DNA from: Forficula auricularia
Taxonomy: Eukaryota; Arthropoda; Insecta; Dermaptera; Forficulidae
Reading direction: 5' to 3'
Assembly: GCA_024734495.1 (NCBI GenBank)
Contig: JALMQS010000070.1
Span: 13,213,626 to 13,277,625, forward strand
DNA: 64,000 nucleotides
In this document: piece after piece, positions 1-11,690 of the stretch
Position numbering within the stretch: position 1 is the first letter of the stretch
How the letters are laid out: the number at the start of each line of letters is the position of its first letter
The notes under the pieces: model-generated
Seen by the model: only the letters and a program-made list of their open reading frames with translations
What the model was told of the DNA's origin: nothing
The model's database searches: none
Translations under genes and position numbers: made by a program

Positions 1-1199
1 TACTATAACAATGTCCTTATAGTTTAATTATAAAGTCCTGAAACTGATCTAAATAAAGAATCGAAAGTTCGCAAATAAACAATTTGTTATTTTTGACTGA
101 AAATCTGAAATTTTCTGAACTTCTTGTTTATATAGTATAATGTTTATTTAGGAATTCTGTTTTGAGGCATATAACACCCTTCTATTTAGCAATAAATTTT
201 AATTATTAAGAAACTGTGTAGTTAGGAAAAATAGCTTTTCTTGCCACTGATATGGTAAAAAATAAATATTTAGAAAGAAAAAAACATTTTTAAGTCATTT
301 ATTTTATAAGTCTGTTTTTAGATCATAAAGCTACGTGTTTAGTTAATTTTTAGAACAAAATCCTTTGAGTCGTATTTAACCAATTTTGCAAAAATGTAGG
401 TACCCAATTTTGAGCAGGCCCGGGTTGCCAGAAGTTTGATGTATTATTTAACTTTTGACTATAACTGTTAAGTTAAACTATAAAATTTTAGAAATAAAAT
501 ACTTTAATTTTAAATCCTCTGGCTCGTAGGCTATCTAATAATATCTATACAATATTATTACTGGAGGAAATAAATTTATTACTTAGTCAATTTTAAGGTA
601 TCTACTTCTATTTTTTGTAATGTTGAGATGAGAGTTAATATTGATTTTTTGAAAAATCAGATTTTGTTAAGTTTACACGTTTGCCAACAAATACGAACTT
701 GTGAACTACTACCTCAGTATTTCAAAAGACTTCTTCCAGATCACTTGTAAACCACTCGAGAAAAAGGTATCGTAACGACATGCATTCTACTGAGATTTTT
801 TCATTAAAAATGAGCAATCTACGAGGTTTAATTCGAAACTTCTCTTTCGATAAACGACACAACCAACAAAGCATCAATCTAAAATTTTCTTGTATTGATA
901 ATTCAACAAGTCTTACAACACAATCCAATAAAATGTACTGAATTTTAAAAGATCTTGGGTATTTCCAAATTAAATAATTTCTTTAAAAATTGTTTTTTTT
1001 ATCATAATCGTAAATATATTTTGGTCACTTTATTTAGCAAAATAAATTGAAAATCTTAGACCTAAACGACAATTAAATCACATTAAATTTTTTTAGAAAT
1101 GGTATAGATGTATATTTACATGATATTCTAGATTTTTAAGTTTATTAAATAAAGTTCCTTGAATGTAACCTTAATGTGTTTCATTCAATTTAAAATTTA
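1..1199. other. AT-rich stretch, no gene seen
   Basis: Very AT-rich DNA with no open frame resembling a known protein. The longest frame (722-928, minus) has no recognisable motif and looks like chance. No repeat copy shared with the rest of the window was noticed. Confidence 0.5.
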
Positions 1200-1510
1200 A
1201 TGCAGCCCTTCAATAGGAAAACTTCCCACCTCTGGCCGAGGTGATATTGTCGCTTGAAGAGAGAAGACTGATGATGTAAAGGGCGGTGTCTTTGACAAGG
1301 TTCTGGGTTCGAGGAGGGGGCGTGTCATTGGGTACCGCCCTTTGGACCAGGCGCATGCGTTTCTAGGTCATGGTCCCCCACCCGGGCCGAGGGGGGACGA
1401 AGGAACGCCCAGTCCCCTAAGATCCCCTCTCGCCCTCGGAATATGACAAAGAATATGGGTGGGTCAGTAGGAGGTAAAAGAGACTTCTGCAGAAGCCAGG
1501 TCGATAGAGA
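1200..1510. other. isolated GC-rich island, unidentified
   Basis: About 300 bases of markedly higher GC than the surroundings, with several G and C runs. It contains GGTTCTGGGTTCGAGG at 1299-1314, which resembles a pol III box B, but no convincing box A at the right distance. No long open frame was seen. It could be a transposon or SINE fragment or transferred DNA; I do not recognise it. Confidence 0.35.
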
Positions 1511-2524
1511 CTCAAAATTAACTCATCGTTCCATCTAGAAAATAAATGATGATTTATCAATTTCGACCAGAGCTTAATAGAGCACCTAAAGGACTAACTT
1601 CTAATACATACAATAAGACATTATTAAATATGAGGGAAATAATGGGAAGTTCAACCACTAATATAATATAATATAATATAATATAAATAGCTAGTATAAG
1701 TTTGTTTATCTGAACTGTTACCAATCACCAAAACCGAAACTTTCTTTTAGTATAATTAAGAAATAATATCAATTCTATATAAATTACTTTTTTTAGAGAC
1801 AAGGATGTGTTCTATCACCATGAAAGCTTTGCAGAAAATTTTCCATGGAATGTGGGCCAATGATTGAAGGCAAATAATTAATTTTTATTACTTATTTAAT
1901 TTTTAATTTACTATTCGCAATTCACTCACTTCACTCGTGGAAGCAAAAGACATATAGGTACGAACTCTGTCTGGATGCTCACGAGATGTAATAAACATTT
2001 TTTCACGATTCAAGAAATAAGGGAGGGGGTCGAGAAGTCTGTTTGACCTCTGAATAAAATTCATGATTTTTAATTTATAAAAATAATATAATATCATGAA
2101 TTTTAAAAATTGAAGAAAAAGATTGCTACAGATTAAAATGTTGCTATTGATTTCACTCTTCAATAAAGCAATATTTTTATATTTGATTTAAAGAATTAGA
2201 GAACATTTGAATGAGAGGAGCTAAAGTTTAGCACAGGGGTAAAAATGAAAATAAATAAAAGTAAGACTTAAGTATAATCTGTATGAAGAAATGTAATTTT
2301 TTGTAAAAAGTCTAATTTGTTTAAGATAATGGATTAAATTCTTGTGAGGCAATTTATTTCTACAATTATTAAATATTACGATATAAAAGTGCTAGTGTGA
2401 CATCACAATCCAGGAAGGGGCTCAATGAAAATATTGAAATTCATATGGGACGTAATTTATGGACAGCCCCAAAGAGGAATAAATCTATTAAGATATGCTA
2501 TGATAACAGGAATTAGCACTCTAT
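1511..2524. other. AT-rich stretch with ATAAT microsatellite
   Basis: No gene recognised. A pentanucleotide (TAATA)n run lies at about 1659-1687. The 86-codon minus-strand frame at 1903-2163 has no recognisable domain. Confidence 0.4.
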
Positions 2525-2532
2525 GCTATTTG

Positions 2533-2789
2533 TATGGGCGTAGTTAGGGGAGGGAAAGGGGGCAGTGCCCCCTACAAAACTCATTGTCCCCTCCCTAGAA
2601 AAATCGAAACTCCATTCTTCCGAGGCATCTCTGATGTATTTCTAATTAAATTATATAGTTACTTCCAAAAAATTTCAATTCTACTAAAAAGTTAGTTGAT
2701 CTCTATCGGATTACCCAAATTGAAACCTTGTGGTGGCTAATCTGCTGGTCGGCTGCTCTCCTTAGGAAAACTTCCTAACTACGCCAATG
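2533..2789. mobile_element. 257-bp MITE with 8-bp target duplication (hAT-type)
   Basis: The ends are inverted: TATGGGCGTAGTTAGG on the left and, read from the right end, CATTGGCGTAGTTAGG (14 of 16 match). The direct repeat GCTATTTG flanks both ends (2525-2532 and 2790-2797). An 8-bp duplication is the hallmark of hAT transposition. The interior is non-coding, so a transposase would have to act in trans. The superfamily is inferred only from TSD length. Confidence 0.7.
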
Positions 2790-2797
2790 GCTATTTG

Positions 2798-3889
2798 CGA
2801 AGTAAAATAAAGTGAAACGTAAGGAGTCCAAAAGAAATTAAGTCTATAATTTCTCAATTAATAAAACCTATTAAATGTGAAATAGCTGAGATTTCATTTA
2901 TACTTCAGACTAACTTAGAAAGAAATTCTTATCCAGAAAAAATTAGAAAGATGCCCTCTAAAAATAAAATATTGGTTCATCGATAGGAAATTTCCAACCT
3001 CCTTGAAAAAATGTTACTTTATTAAACAGATAACAGCATACGGAATTGAGCTCTAAGATTTATATCTAAACTAAATGTCAATATAATTGAAAAATTTAAG
3101 TCTAAATTTCTCAAAATAAACAGTAAGTGCTTATATCTCAAATAAGACACTAACGACAACTTATACACGTTATGAAAATGAAGTCGTTAATAAAAGATTA
3201 GCAATTCATTTTTCAAAGTATTCAATCCTGATGATTAACTTCATTTCTTAAATGAGTTACTTGAAGAGAGTCGTTTAGAAAATGATCTCAGTATCGTCAT
3301 CAACGCTCTAAGAGTGTAAATAATTTCATTTAGCCTGAATGGATTTCTGTAAACGCATATATTTAGTTTAGCTTTATTTGATGATTTACTATAGCTCATA
3401 AGATTTATTGTAAATTTATAAATTCTATTTGCTGATTTAAGAATCTTAAAAAAATTGCTCAAGAAAAAATGAAGTTTAATCATTGTTACTACTGAATTAT
3501 AGGCTCAATTAGAAAATAAGATATTTTGCCGAGTACATTTGTATTGACCATCGTGCTGGTTGATTGGAAAGGCAGAGACAAATCGACTAGAGGTGTGATG
3601 GTGCTATAGTACAATTAAAAATTATTGAATAAAAAATACATTAAGATTAAGATGAATATAGAAGATCTTAACGTGAAACCTACCCAAGTATTTTTTATCC
3701 AATAATTTTAAAAAATGTTTCACCAAGTAGCAACACCAAATTCCTTAAAAACTACTATAGAACAATGTTGAAAATTAAATTGCTGGATAAAGCCAGAAAT
3801 GAGGAAATGATAGAATTAAAGAAGGGGACACTGAGAGACAATTAGAATCAGACAAAAGAGCTGAGATGATAGGATTTAAGTTATGATCA
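2798..3889. other. AT-rich stretch, no gene seen
   Basis: No recognisable gene or repeat. The 80-codon minus-strand frame at 3241-3483 is lysine/serine-rich with no known motif and is probably chance. Confidence 0.4.
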
Positions 3890-4600
3890 AAGTTACAATT
3901 ATTTTAGAAAAATTATATTTGAATTTGTAAGGGATTATACTTATTTCTAGAAGAGTATTTTATATAGATATAGAAAAATATTATTTCGTCATAAATATTT
4001 GCAAAAAAAAAAAATTTATTTTTGTATACCCTTGAATTAAAGGAGAAATTAGATATTGGTCCCCAATTATGAACAATGTTTCATTTTTTTAGAAAATAAA
4101 TATTTGAAATTCGAAGGGAATATACTTATTTCTAGAAGGATATTTTATATAGATTTAGAAAAATATAATTTCGTCATAAAAGCTCTAAAAATGTTTCTTT
4201 TTGTAGCCTTGAATTAAAGGAAAAATTTATAAGGGTCCCCCATTATGATCAATTTTTCAAATTTTTAGAAAAAAATATATTTGAATTTGGAAGGATTATA
4301 CTTATTTCTAGAAGGGTATTTTATATAGATATAGAAAAATATAATTTCGTCATAAAAGCTCTAAAAAGTTTCTTTTGTAGCCTTGAATTAAAGGAAAATG
4401 TTGTAAACGGTCCCCCTTATGATCAATTTTTCAATTTTTTTTAGAAAAAATATATTTGAATTTGGAAGGGAGTATACTTATTTCTAGAAGGGTATTTTAT
4501 ATAGATATAAAAAAATATAATTTCGAAACTCGACAAAAGTTTATTTTTGTACCCTTGAATTAAAAGAAAATGTTGATAAGGGTCCCTCCCCACTTATGAA
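3890..4600. repeat. tandem repeat, four units of about 178 bp
   Basis: The phrase CTTATTTCTAGAAG recurs near 3941, 4126, 4301 and 4479, giving spacings of about 185, 175 and 178 bp. Each unit also carries a GAATTAAAGGA-like segment and a run of TCCCC. The copies are diverged and AT-rich. This looks like a short degenerate satellite-like array. Confidence 0.75.
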
Positions 4601-4999
4601 AACACTTGATATACATTTAACTTCCTAGAATTCGTCTTGCTTATTAAATTTGTAGCTTTGAATTTCAGCATTTATTAATTCACTTATTTTTTATAATTTA
4701 ACTTTTCCTATTTCAATTTTCAATAGAAACTGACTCAATTTCTTAAGCTATCGAAAATTAAATTTTGATTAACATTAATATTAATCAAAATTATTACTTA
4801 AAATTGCTTAAAATATGAATTCGGGATTAATCATTTAAAATATAAATTAATCACTTTCAAAATGGCAATAATCATTTACAAAATACGATTAAAAAGTTCA
4901 AATGGAAACAATCCTAATTAATATCACTAATGATTATTCACAGTTTGAAATTGATTATTCTCAATATGGATGAAATTGATAAATTACAATTTGTATATT
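4601..4999. other. AT-rich stretch with small palindromes
   Basis: No gene. A short hairpin (TTTTGATTA...TAATCAAAA) lies near 4765-4792, and AATCATTTA-like phrases recur between 4820 and 4990. Confidence 0.4.
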
Positions 5000-5591
5000 A
5001 AATCTCAACAAAAACATTTGTGTAAAAAAAGGCCAAGTTCGATTAATAAAAACCGTTTGTCAAAAAAGGAGTGAGATCTAATGTGCTGCCAAGTTCACCA
5101 TCATCAATTTATTAAATGAGTCGTGAATATATTAGTAACTTCAATTAAAACACATGTTTTTCATTTCACATGTCCATCTAAATTTTTTATTGATTTCACA
5201 TTTTTAGTTGAAATTATTTTCCTAAAACTTGGCTTTTACGCATTAAATTATTATTATTATTGTTTGATAGGGCCTCCACCTCTCCCTTTTAGCCATTCCA
5301 TCCTCTCTTATTAAGATCTCATTATATGGTAACTAGTAATTCGTGACATACATAAAAATGCATAAAAGCCAAGTTTTAGGAAAACAATTTCAACTAAAAA
5401 TGTGAAATCAATAAATATAGATGGAAATAAAAAACATGCGTTTTAATTGAAGTTACCAATATATTATCGACTCATTTAATAAATAAATAATGTTGAACTT
5501 GGCAGCACATTAGATCTCACTCCTTTTTTGACAAACGGTTTTTATTAATCGAACTTAGCCTTTTTTTACACAAGTGTTTTTCTTGAGATTT
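5000..5591. mobile_element. foldback element, ~240-bp inverted arms
   Basis: The left arm (about 5000-5244) is repeated in inverse orientation at about 5357-5591 with high similarity. It starts AAATCTCAA and ends CCTAAAACTTGGC on the left arm. The spacer is about 110 bp and carries a (TTA)n run. No coding frame spans it. This is a non-autonomous foldback or MITE; I could not see a clear TSD. Confidence 0.75.
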
Positions 5592-5619
5592 CACTTCATT
5601 TTGTAAGTTGGGTTGGAAT

Positions 5620-6880
5620 TTAGCCTGCAAGATTTACATTTAAAGGCTGATGAAGATCTTTTTCGATTTCTCACTTTATAAGTGATTCAAGTTATTACAC
5701 TATGTCAAATTTTAGAATTCTAGTGACGTTGAATTTTTACTATTAGTTAATTTAGCTCATAAGTTTCACTCCTTCATTTTAGATGATGAAGAAGGGAAAG
5801 TTACAGTTTTTCGATTTCTCCCATTTTTAATGCCCCAAAATCTACTAACATTCCAAATTTTAGCATTTTATACCCTTTGAATTTTTACTTGATAAGAATT
5901 TATATTATAAACTTCACACCTTCTTTTAAGATGCTGAGGAAGGGAACGTTTCGTTATTTCGATTCTCTTCTTTATCAAGCCAAGCTCAACCAGTGTGTCA
6001 AATTTCATCATACTAGAGTCATTGTATTTTTACTATACATGTTAATTTAGCCTATAAATTTCAACCCTTCATTTTATATTCTGAAGAAGAGAAAGTTTCG
6101 GTCTTCGATTTCACCTTTTATTAACGCCCCAAAATCTACCTCCATGATGAAAATAATGAAAATTTATCGCACGAAAAATACACCCCCTTCATTTTATGTC
6201 CTGAAAAAGGGAAATTTTTTGTTTTTCGTTTTCACTCTTTATTAACGCCCGAAACTCTACCACCATCCCGAAAATAATGAAGATTTTTCGCACGAATATC
6301 ACGATTTCATTTTATGTCCTGAAGAAGGAAAAGTTTCGGTTTTACGATTTTATCCTTTATTAACGCCCCAAACTCTACCACCATCCTATTAATGAAAAGT
6401 TATAGCTCAAAATTCACCTACTTCATTTTATATCCTGAAGAAGGAAATGTTTTGGTTTTGCGATTTCATTCTTTTTTAATGTACCAAATTCTACCAACAT
6501 ACCAAGTTTTAGAATTCCAGTGTCATTATATTTTTACTGTATGTTAATTATTAAGCCTATGAATTTAACCCCTTCATTTCGGGCCCCGAAGAAGGGAATG
6601 TTTCGGTGTTTTAAGTTCCTCCTTTATTAATGTGCCAACCTTTACCAGTATTCCAAATTTCTTAATTCTAGGTTCATTGAATTTTTAGTATTTGTTAATT
6701 AAATCTATAACTTTCATCCTTCATTTTACGTCCTGAAGAAGGAAAGTTTCGATTTTTGAATTTTTCACATTACTTCTACCTCAAACTCTACTAGCGTGCC
6801 AAATTTCAGCATTCTACGATCAGCGGAAGTACTTTAGAATTTTGATGAGTTGAGTGAGTGAGTGACGAAAAAGCCTATCT
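5620..6880. repeat. tandem array, about nine 115-150-bp units
   Basis: The phrase CTGAAGAAGGGAAAGTTTCGG and variants recur near 5785, 5932, 6082, 6198, 6316, 6433, 6587 and 6733, a spacing of either about 117 or about 150 bp. Each unit continues with a conserved ATTAA(C/T)GCCCCAAACTCTACC-like stretch. The mix of two unit lengths suggests a ~35-bp internal indel that spread within the array. The terminal segment (6770-6880) resembles, in reverse complement, a lone unit near 42.2 kb. Confidence 0.75.
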
Positions 6881-7339
6881 TTGGTAACTTGGAAGGTATT
6901 AAAAATATAAATATGAAATTTTCTAATTTACTTAAGATTATGGACCAGTATTGTGGAAAAAAATTTCAGCCATGTAGAGGTTTCCAATACGAAGTTACAG
7001 AGGAGTCAAAATGCCCCGAGTTGTTTCATGTAAAGGGTAGTCTGGCAGTGCACTACGAATCGAACTTGGCTGGGGCACTGCCGCGGCAGTGCCTCAGCCG
7101 GCATGCCGTGCCCCCAGATAAAAGTATATAAATAGTTCGAGACTCATTTTTTCATATAATTATTACATTAAAAATTATCCTTTAACTTTTTAATAATTAA
7201 AATGCAAAAAAATGTATTAGAAAGAACACAAATGATGACACAACTATAAAAATGAATAATTCACTGGATGGATTGAAGAAGGATACTACTGCAATAATAT
7301 TTCTCTAATAAAATTCTCTCTTCAATTATTTATATATAT
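6881..7339. other. mixed stretch with GC palindrome and tRNA-like box
   Basis: No gene recognised. The perfect palindrome GGCACTGCCGCGGCAGTGCC lies at 7074-7093. Just upstream, minus-strand text AAGTTCGATTC (about 7051-7061) resembles a pol III box B. It is followed on that strand by GCCAGACTA, a combination seen again near 56.56 kb. This may be a SINE fragment. Confidence 0.35.
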
Positions 7340-7860
7340 AACTAGCTCTAAGGCCCGCCTTCAGGGGCCCTCTTACTAGCCAGGGGGCACGCCCCCTGGA
7401 CCCCCAGCCCTCGATCCCCACCCACCCAACCCCCGAAACCCATCCAACACCCCCACTCACCGCACCATGCCCAACCCCCGCCCCTACACCACCACCCCAA
7501 CACTACATTCCGCACCCTAACCCACTAACCACTCTCACCCCCACCCCAAAATCCTCCAGCACCCCCACCCCGCACCATGCACCCATTCCGAGCCCCCGCC
7601 ATCACACCAACCACCGCCCCCACACCACCACCCGCACCCCACCCACCTCGGACCCCGCACCCCATCCACCCCGGACCCCACCCCGTGCCCTCTAACCCTG
7701 CGCACCACACCACCGCCTAGCTCCCTGGACCCCACCCCTGCTATGCCCCCTGGACTCCACCCCGCACTACCACCTGCACCCCCACTCTACTTCGCCTCAC
7801 TCCTCACCCCACCCCCATTCCACCTCCGAACCCACTCTCCGCACCCATTTTTTGCATTTC
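7340..7860. repeat. C-rich, strand-asymmetric low-complexity block
   Basis: The plus strand is dominated by CCCCACC/CCCAACC-like runs from about 7380 to 7850 with very little G or T. The minus strand is therefore G-rich and could form G-quadruplexes. The block is introduced by GCCAGGGGGCACGCCCCCTG (7379-7398), itself a near-palindrome. Open frames here are glycine/proline-rich translations of the repeat, not genes. A similar lead-in (GCCCGCCTTCGGCAGCCCTC) occurs near 58.87 kb. Confidence 0.6.
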
Positions 7861-8490
7861 TAGCCTTCTAGTGACCCACAGATTATGTATACAAAATTTG
7901 GTTGAGTTGGCCCAAAAGAAAGAATTTTCATTTTTTTGACCCCCCCCCTCCATTTTGGGTGGTTAGTTTTTGCATTTCTAGCTCTCTAGAGGCCCAGAGA
8001 GTATGTATACAAAATTTGGTTGAGTTTGCACCAAGGGCAAGAATTTACATTTTTTCACCCTCCCCCCCCCCCCATTTTTGAGTGGTTTTTGGGGAAATTT
8101 TTTTAAACAAAAGTTGTCAGAAATCACATCCCCTATAACTTTGTTTATTATAAAATTTGCCGTAAGGTTAATAGTTTAGGAGTTATTTGATAATTTTCAT
8201 TCGTGCGCCCCCCCCCCCAAACCCCCTTCTGGGGTGAAAATATCAAAATGTAATATAGCTAAAAACGTAAGTTAGAAGACATCTGATGTAAATATGAAAT
8301 TTCACAATAATCCCTTTAGCCGTTTTTACGTGAATCAAGAGCAACTTTTCGGAAACAGACAGACAGACAGACAGACAGACAGGAATTTTGTTGAGGGTGT
8401 TTTCGTTCATAACTTTCTTGAAACGTGTGCAACCAAAATTTGGCGTGATATGGAGCAATGTACAGACAAAACCTTAATTTTATATAATAT
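7861..8490 (+). repeat. dispersed repeat with CAGA microsatellite
   Basis: The 3' part (8259-8490) is a close direct copy of 24949-25182. It shares GTAAGTTAGAAGACATCTGA, a CAGACAGACAGA run (8357-8382) and the ending ACAAAACCTTAATTTTATAT. The 5' part holds two diverged copies of a TATGTATACAAAATTTGGTT phrase (near 7886 and 8001), also seen near 57.11 kb. No coding frame is present. It looks like the tail of a transposon family ending in (TA)n; the class is not recognised. Confidence 0.65.
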
Positions 8491-9390
8491 ATATCTAGAT
8501 ATTTCAAAACAACAATATCTATTAAAAATAAATTACCTACAAAAAACGTATAATTTTCAAATAAAATATTGTTTTTATTAGAATGTTACATTGCTAATAG
8601 GTTATTATACTTCTGGAAACGAGAATCCATTCTCTGTGAAACAATGTCGCTAGAAGCCGCAATGGGCTATAGAATGAATAAGCTAATGGCAATAATTAGT
8701 ATTCGAGTAACGAGACATGAAATTTAAACTTTAAGAACAAGAGAGAGAGATAAATAAATGATAGTGTGTGTATGTGTGTAAGCTTGTTGGAGTATTAGTG
8801 GATTCCCAATTGCGAGGTCTTATCAGTATCTGCTTATAGTCTCCCTCTTCCTCGAATCGAGGAAGGCATTTGAGGAAGAACCCCTTCGAATAAGTGGTAC
8901 ACAATGTTACTGAAACATACACGGAACCCTTTAATTGACCTGGGGCTGCCTAAGGCCACCCATTTTAGGATACTTACTTACTAATAGGTGGTAATTTTCT
9001 AAATGCATGTTATAGTTTGTTATCAGTAGAAAATGATCATCTAGAAATTAAACTAAGAGAAAGAGAGGGCGTTTGACCATAGAGAGATGTGTATATATGG
9101 TTAAGTGTGTATGTGTGTTTGTGTGCAAGAGCAAAACTTTACTCATCAAATGTTTAATTGCATTACTCGGTTATTTTTGAATGCAAGAAATAATCTTAAA
9201 CGAATTAGCTCTCATTTTATTCTAATTATATTTTCGGAAGTTGTATGATGTTTCTGTTTTAATCTGAGATTAAATAAGAAAACTATAAATTATTAGTTTA
9301 GGTCAACGATCACAAATAATAACGATTGATGATTTTCAAGTTTATTTAAGTAGTGGATATACGAAATTTTCATTATCCAATCAATAATTT
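8491..9390. other. no gene seen; short GA and GT runs
   Basis: Contains AGAGAGAGA and TGTGTGTATGTGTG runs near 8740-8780 and 9056-9125. No recognisable coding sequence. Confidence 0.4.
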
Positions 9391-9393
9391 AGG

Positions 9394-10675
9394 GCGGGAG
9401 TGTCCAACCTTTTGGCATTACACGGGCCACATTTAAAAGAAAAAATTGTCCCGCCTCATAGATAAAATATACTAATTTTACGGATTTTTTTGATCAAAAA
9501 AGATACTTAGTTGATAATATTAAAAAAAAATAAATATTTATTGTTAAGATGAATATAAATCTTTTATAAAACAATCTTTAATTAAACCCAAAATTCGGCA
9601 AAATTTCTCCATTTTCTCAATGGAAAATTTTCAACTAAGACTAGTAATAAATATGTGATTATTAATTGAAATTTTATCATTTCATCTGTCGATTTTATAA
9701 TTATATATTTTTACTCTTCAATCAAATATAAAAAAATAATCATGAAAAATATTAGTCTTGCAAAAAACCTATATATAATCAGGATACGTTTTCAAATAAA
9801 AAGCTAAAATTTGGTGCATTGTAATGCAAAGTATACCTGTAGTTGGGCACCATTTTCAGCTTATTAACTAAAACCCTTTCAAGTTTGGCATTTTGTACTT
9901 TCAGGTAAAAAGCTAAAATTTGGTGCATTGTAAGATATTTGAGTACCAATTTTCAGCTCATATATAAAACCTTACACGATTGTCATTTCGCAATCTCAGG
10001 AAACGTTTTCAAGTAAAAGCCAATGAAAATAATATGTATCTTATAAATCGATATTCATTTTTTATATATTGAAATTTTTTCATCAGAGAAAATAAATAAT
10101 TCCAAATATTCGAGAAAACATTTTTTCCACCAACACGTCTCAACTTGTCCATGCATGTCTCGACTCGTTTGAAATAATGTCGAGTTTTCATCATTAAATA
10201 AAGTAAAAATCTATTAAATATTTGTAATTGGAAATAAGTAAAACGGGCAATTCTAGAGCAATTGAGTACTAAAATGAAAACACCCATTGATCCAACAACA
10301 ACATATATTTGTATGGAAAAATAAACCTAAAATATCAAAATTATTAGTTAAGTCGCATGAACCAAACAATAATTCAAATTTTATTTTAAAATAACAAACA
10401 AATTTGAATGGCTTTTCCTTTTTTCTGTCTGATATTTGCTTTTCTTTTTGCTTACTTAATTTTTCTAAAACTATATCATTAGTTGAAATTTACTATTATT
10501 ATTTAATATGTTATTTTTCATGTAACTATAGAGAACCTTAATTGTTTTAATTACTTAATGTGATTTAAAACATGTATATTTTAAAATACCCGATAATAAA
10601 CAATTTGTCAAGTATGACCACGGGCCGCAAGTAAGTCCATTGAGGGCCACATGCAGGTCGCGGGTTGGCTAGGCG
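9394..10675. mobile_element. hAT-like non-autonomous element (probable)
   Basis: The left end reads GAGTGTCCAACCTTTTGGCA followed by CGGGCCACAT. The right end, read on the minus strand, reads GCCTAGCCAACCCGC followed by a TGTGGCCCTC block. CAGGGGTGTCCAACC-type termini with a GGGCCACA segment are typical of a group of hAT elements. The interior is AT-rich and holds repeated AAAAAGCTAAAATTTGGTGC phrases (9799, 9907), but I see no transposase. Ends and TSD are not clear. Confidence 0.5.
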
Positions 10676-10757
10676 CTAGAAGATATTCACTGAATTTGAA
10701 ATATATAGGTATTTAATTGAAAATAGGATGCAGATATAATTTCTATTTGAATTTAAA

Positions 10758-10759
10758 AA

Positions 10760-10799
<40 letters not shown>
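10758..10799. repeat. (AT)n microsatellite
   Basis: Uninterrupted TA dinucleotides directly upstream of TTAGGGTGGTCC. Confidence 0.9.
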
Positions 10800-10802
<3 letters not shown>

Positions 10803-11159
10803 GGTGGTCCTTTATTTTGGATATTTTAGAATTTTTACGCTCCCAGGGGCTCATATGGTTCGAAATAAATAAAAAAAATGTCTTCTAAGTTTCAAGTCCT
10901 TATCTCAATTTTAACCCGTGCCTCAGAGCGATGCAATTTTCCTATCTAAATAACATGGGGTTTTTGGCATTGAACTGTACGCCGCAGTGCCTCGGGAAGC
11001 CGTGGATTCTTCACAGGCGCGCCGCGAGGCTTCATAATAATTAATTGAAGCAAGAGATTTGGCCTAATTACACAAAAAACAAAGTAGGAAGCTAAAAATT
11101 TATTTAATATTAATTTTTATCTCTTACTTACGATTATAGGTACTCATAAACCGAAAAAA
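10800..11159. other. unassigned, begins TTAGGGTGGTCC
   Basis: No gene. A small GC-rich patch at 10975-11030 contains CGCCGCAGTGCCTCGGG. The abrupt start after the (AT)n run suggests a repeat boundary, but I found no second copy in the window. Confidence 0.35.
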
Positions 11160-11690
11160 TTTAACTTTGACAACCTCGAAAAAATTTGAAATATATTCAA
11201 ACGGTACCCCCTGTGGTCTGAATTTTTGTTTTTTCATAGAAAAATGAACAAATAATTCCAAGATATTTTTTTTATTCTAATACAAGAGTAGGTATTTAGA
11301 GAGTCAAAATACGGTATTTGTTTTGATATAAAGAGAAAAAATCTGAAATGTATAAAAAGGGTCCCCCTTGTGGTTTGAATTTTTGATTTTCTTCGAAAAA
11401 TAAAGTATTAAATCCGAAGATAATTTTATGGATTGTAATACAAGAATATTTAGAGATGAAATACGGTATTTGTTTTGAAAAAATTAAACTTTGACACTCT
11501 CCGAAAAAATTTTTAAATTTATACAAACTGTCCCCCCTGTGGTCTGAATTTTTGATTTTCATAGAAAAATAAACTATTAATTCCCAAATTATTTTTATCG
11601 ATTCTAATTCAAGAGTAACATATTTACTGAGGCCATAGACATCGCATGTTATTTTCGGCGAGTTTATTGTACTCTGATACATAAGGTGTT
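11160..11690. repeat. tandem repeat, three units of about 165 bp
   Basis: GTGGT(C/T)TGAATTTTTG recurs near 11212, 11371 and 11540. Each unit also has AACTTTGACA or its decay, a CCCCC run and a CATAGAAAAATAAA-like stretch. The 128-codon minus-strand frame at 11296-11682 runs through the repeat units and is a by-product of them, not a gene. Confidence 0.7.

Noticed and set aside
1265..1300. AGACTGATGATG as a hammerhead start
   Set aside because: No GAAA follows at a suitable distance and there is no paired helix II.
7525..7735. Glycine-rich minus-strand frames in the C-rich block
   Set aside because: Two overlapping frames on the same strand are both open because the repeat lacks A/T stops. 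The translation is pure repeat with no domain.
11296..11682. 128-codon minus-strand frame
   Set aside because: It runs across three tandem repeat units and its peptide repeats with them; no known motif.
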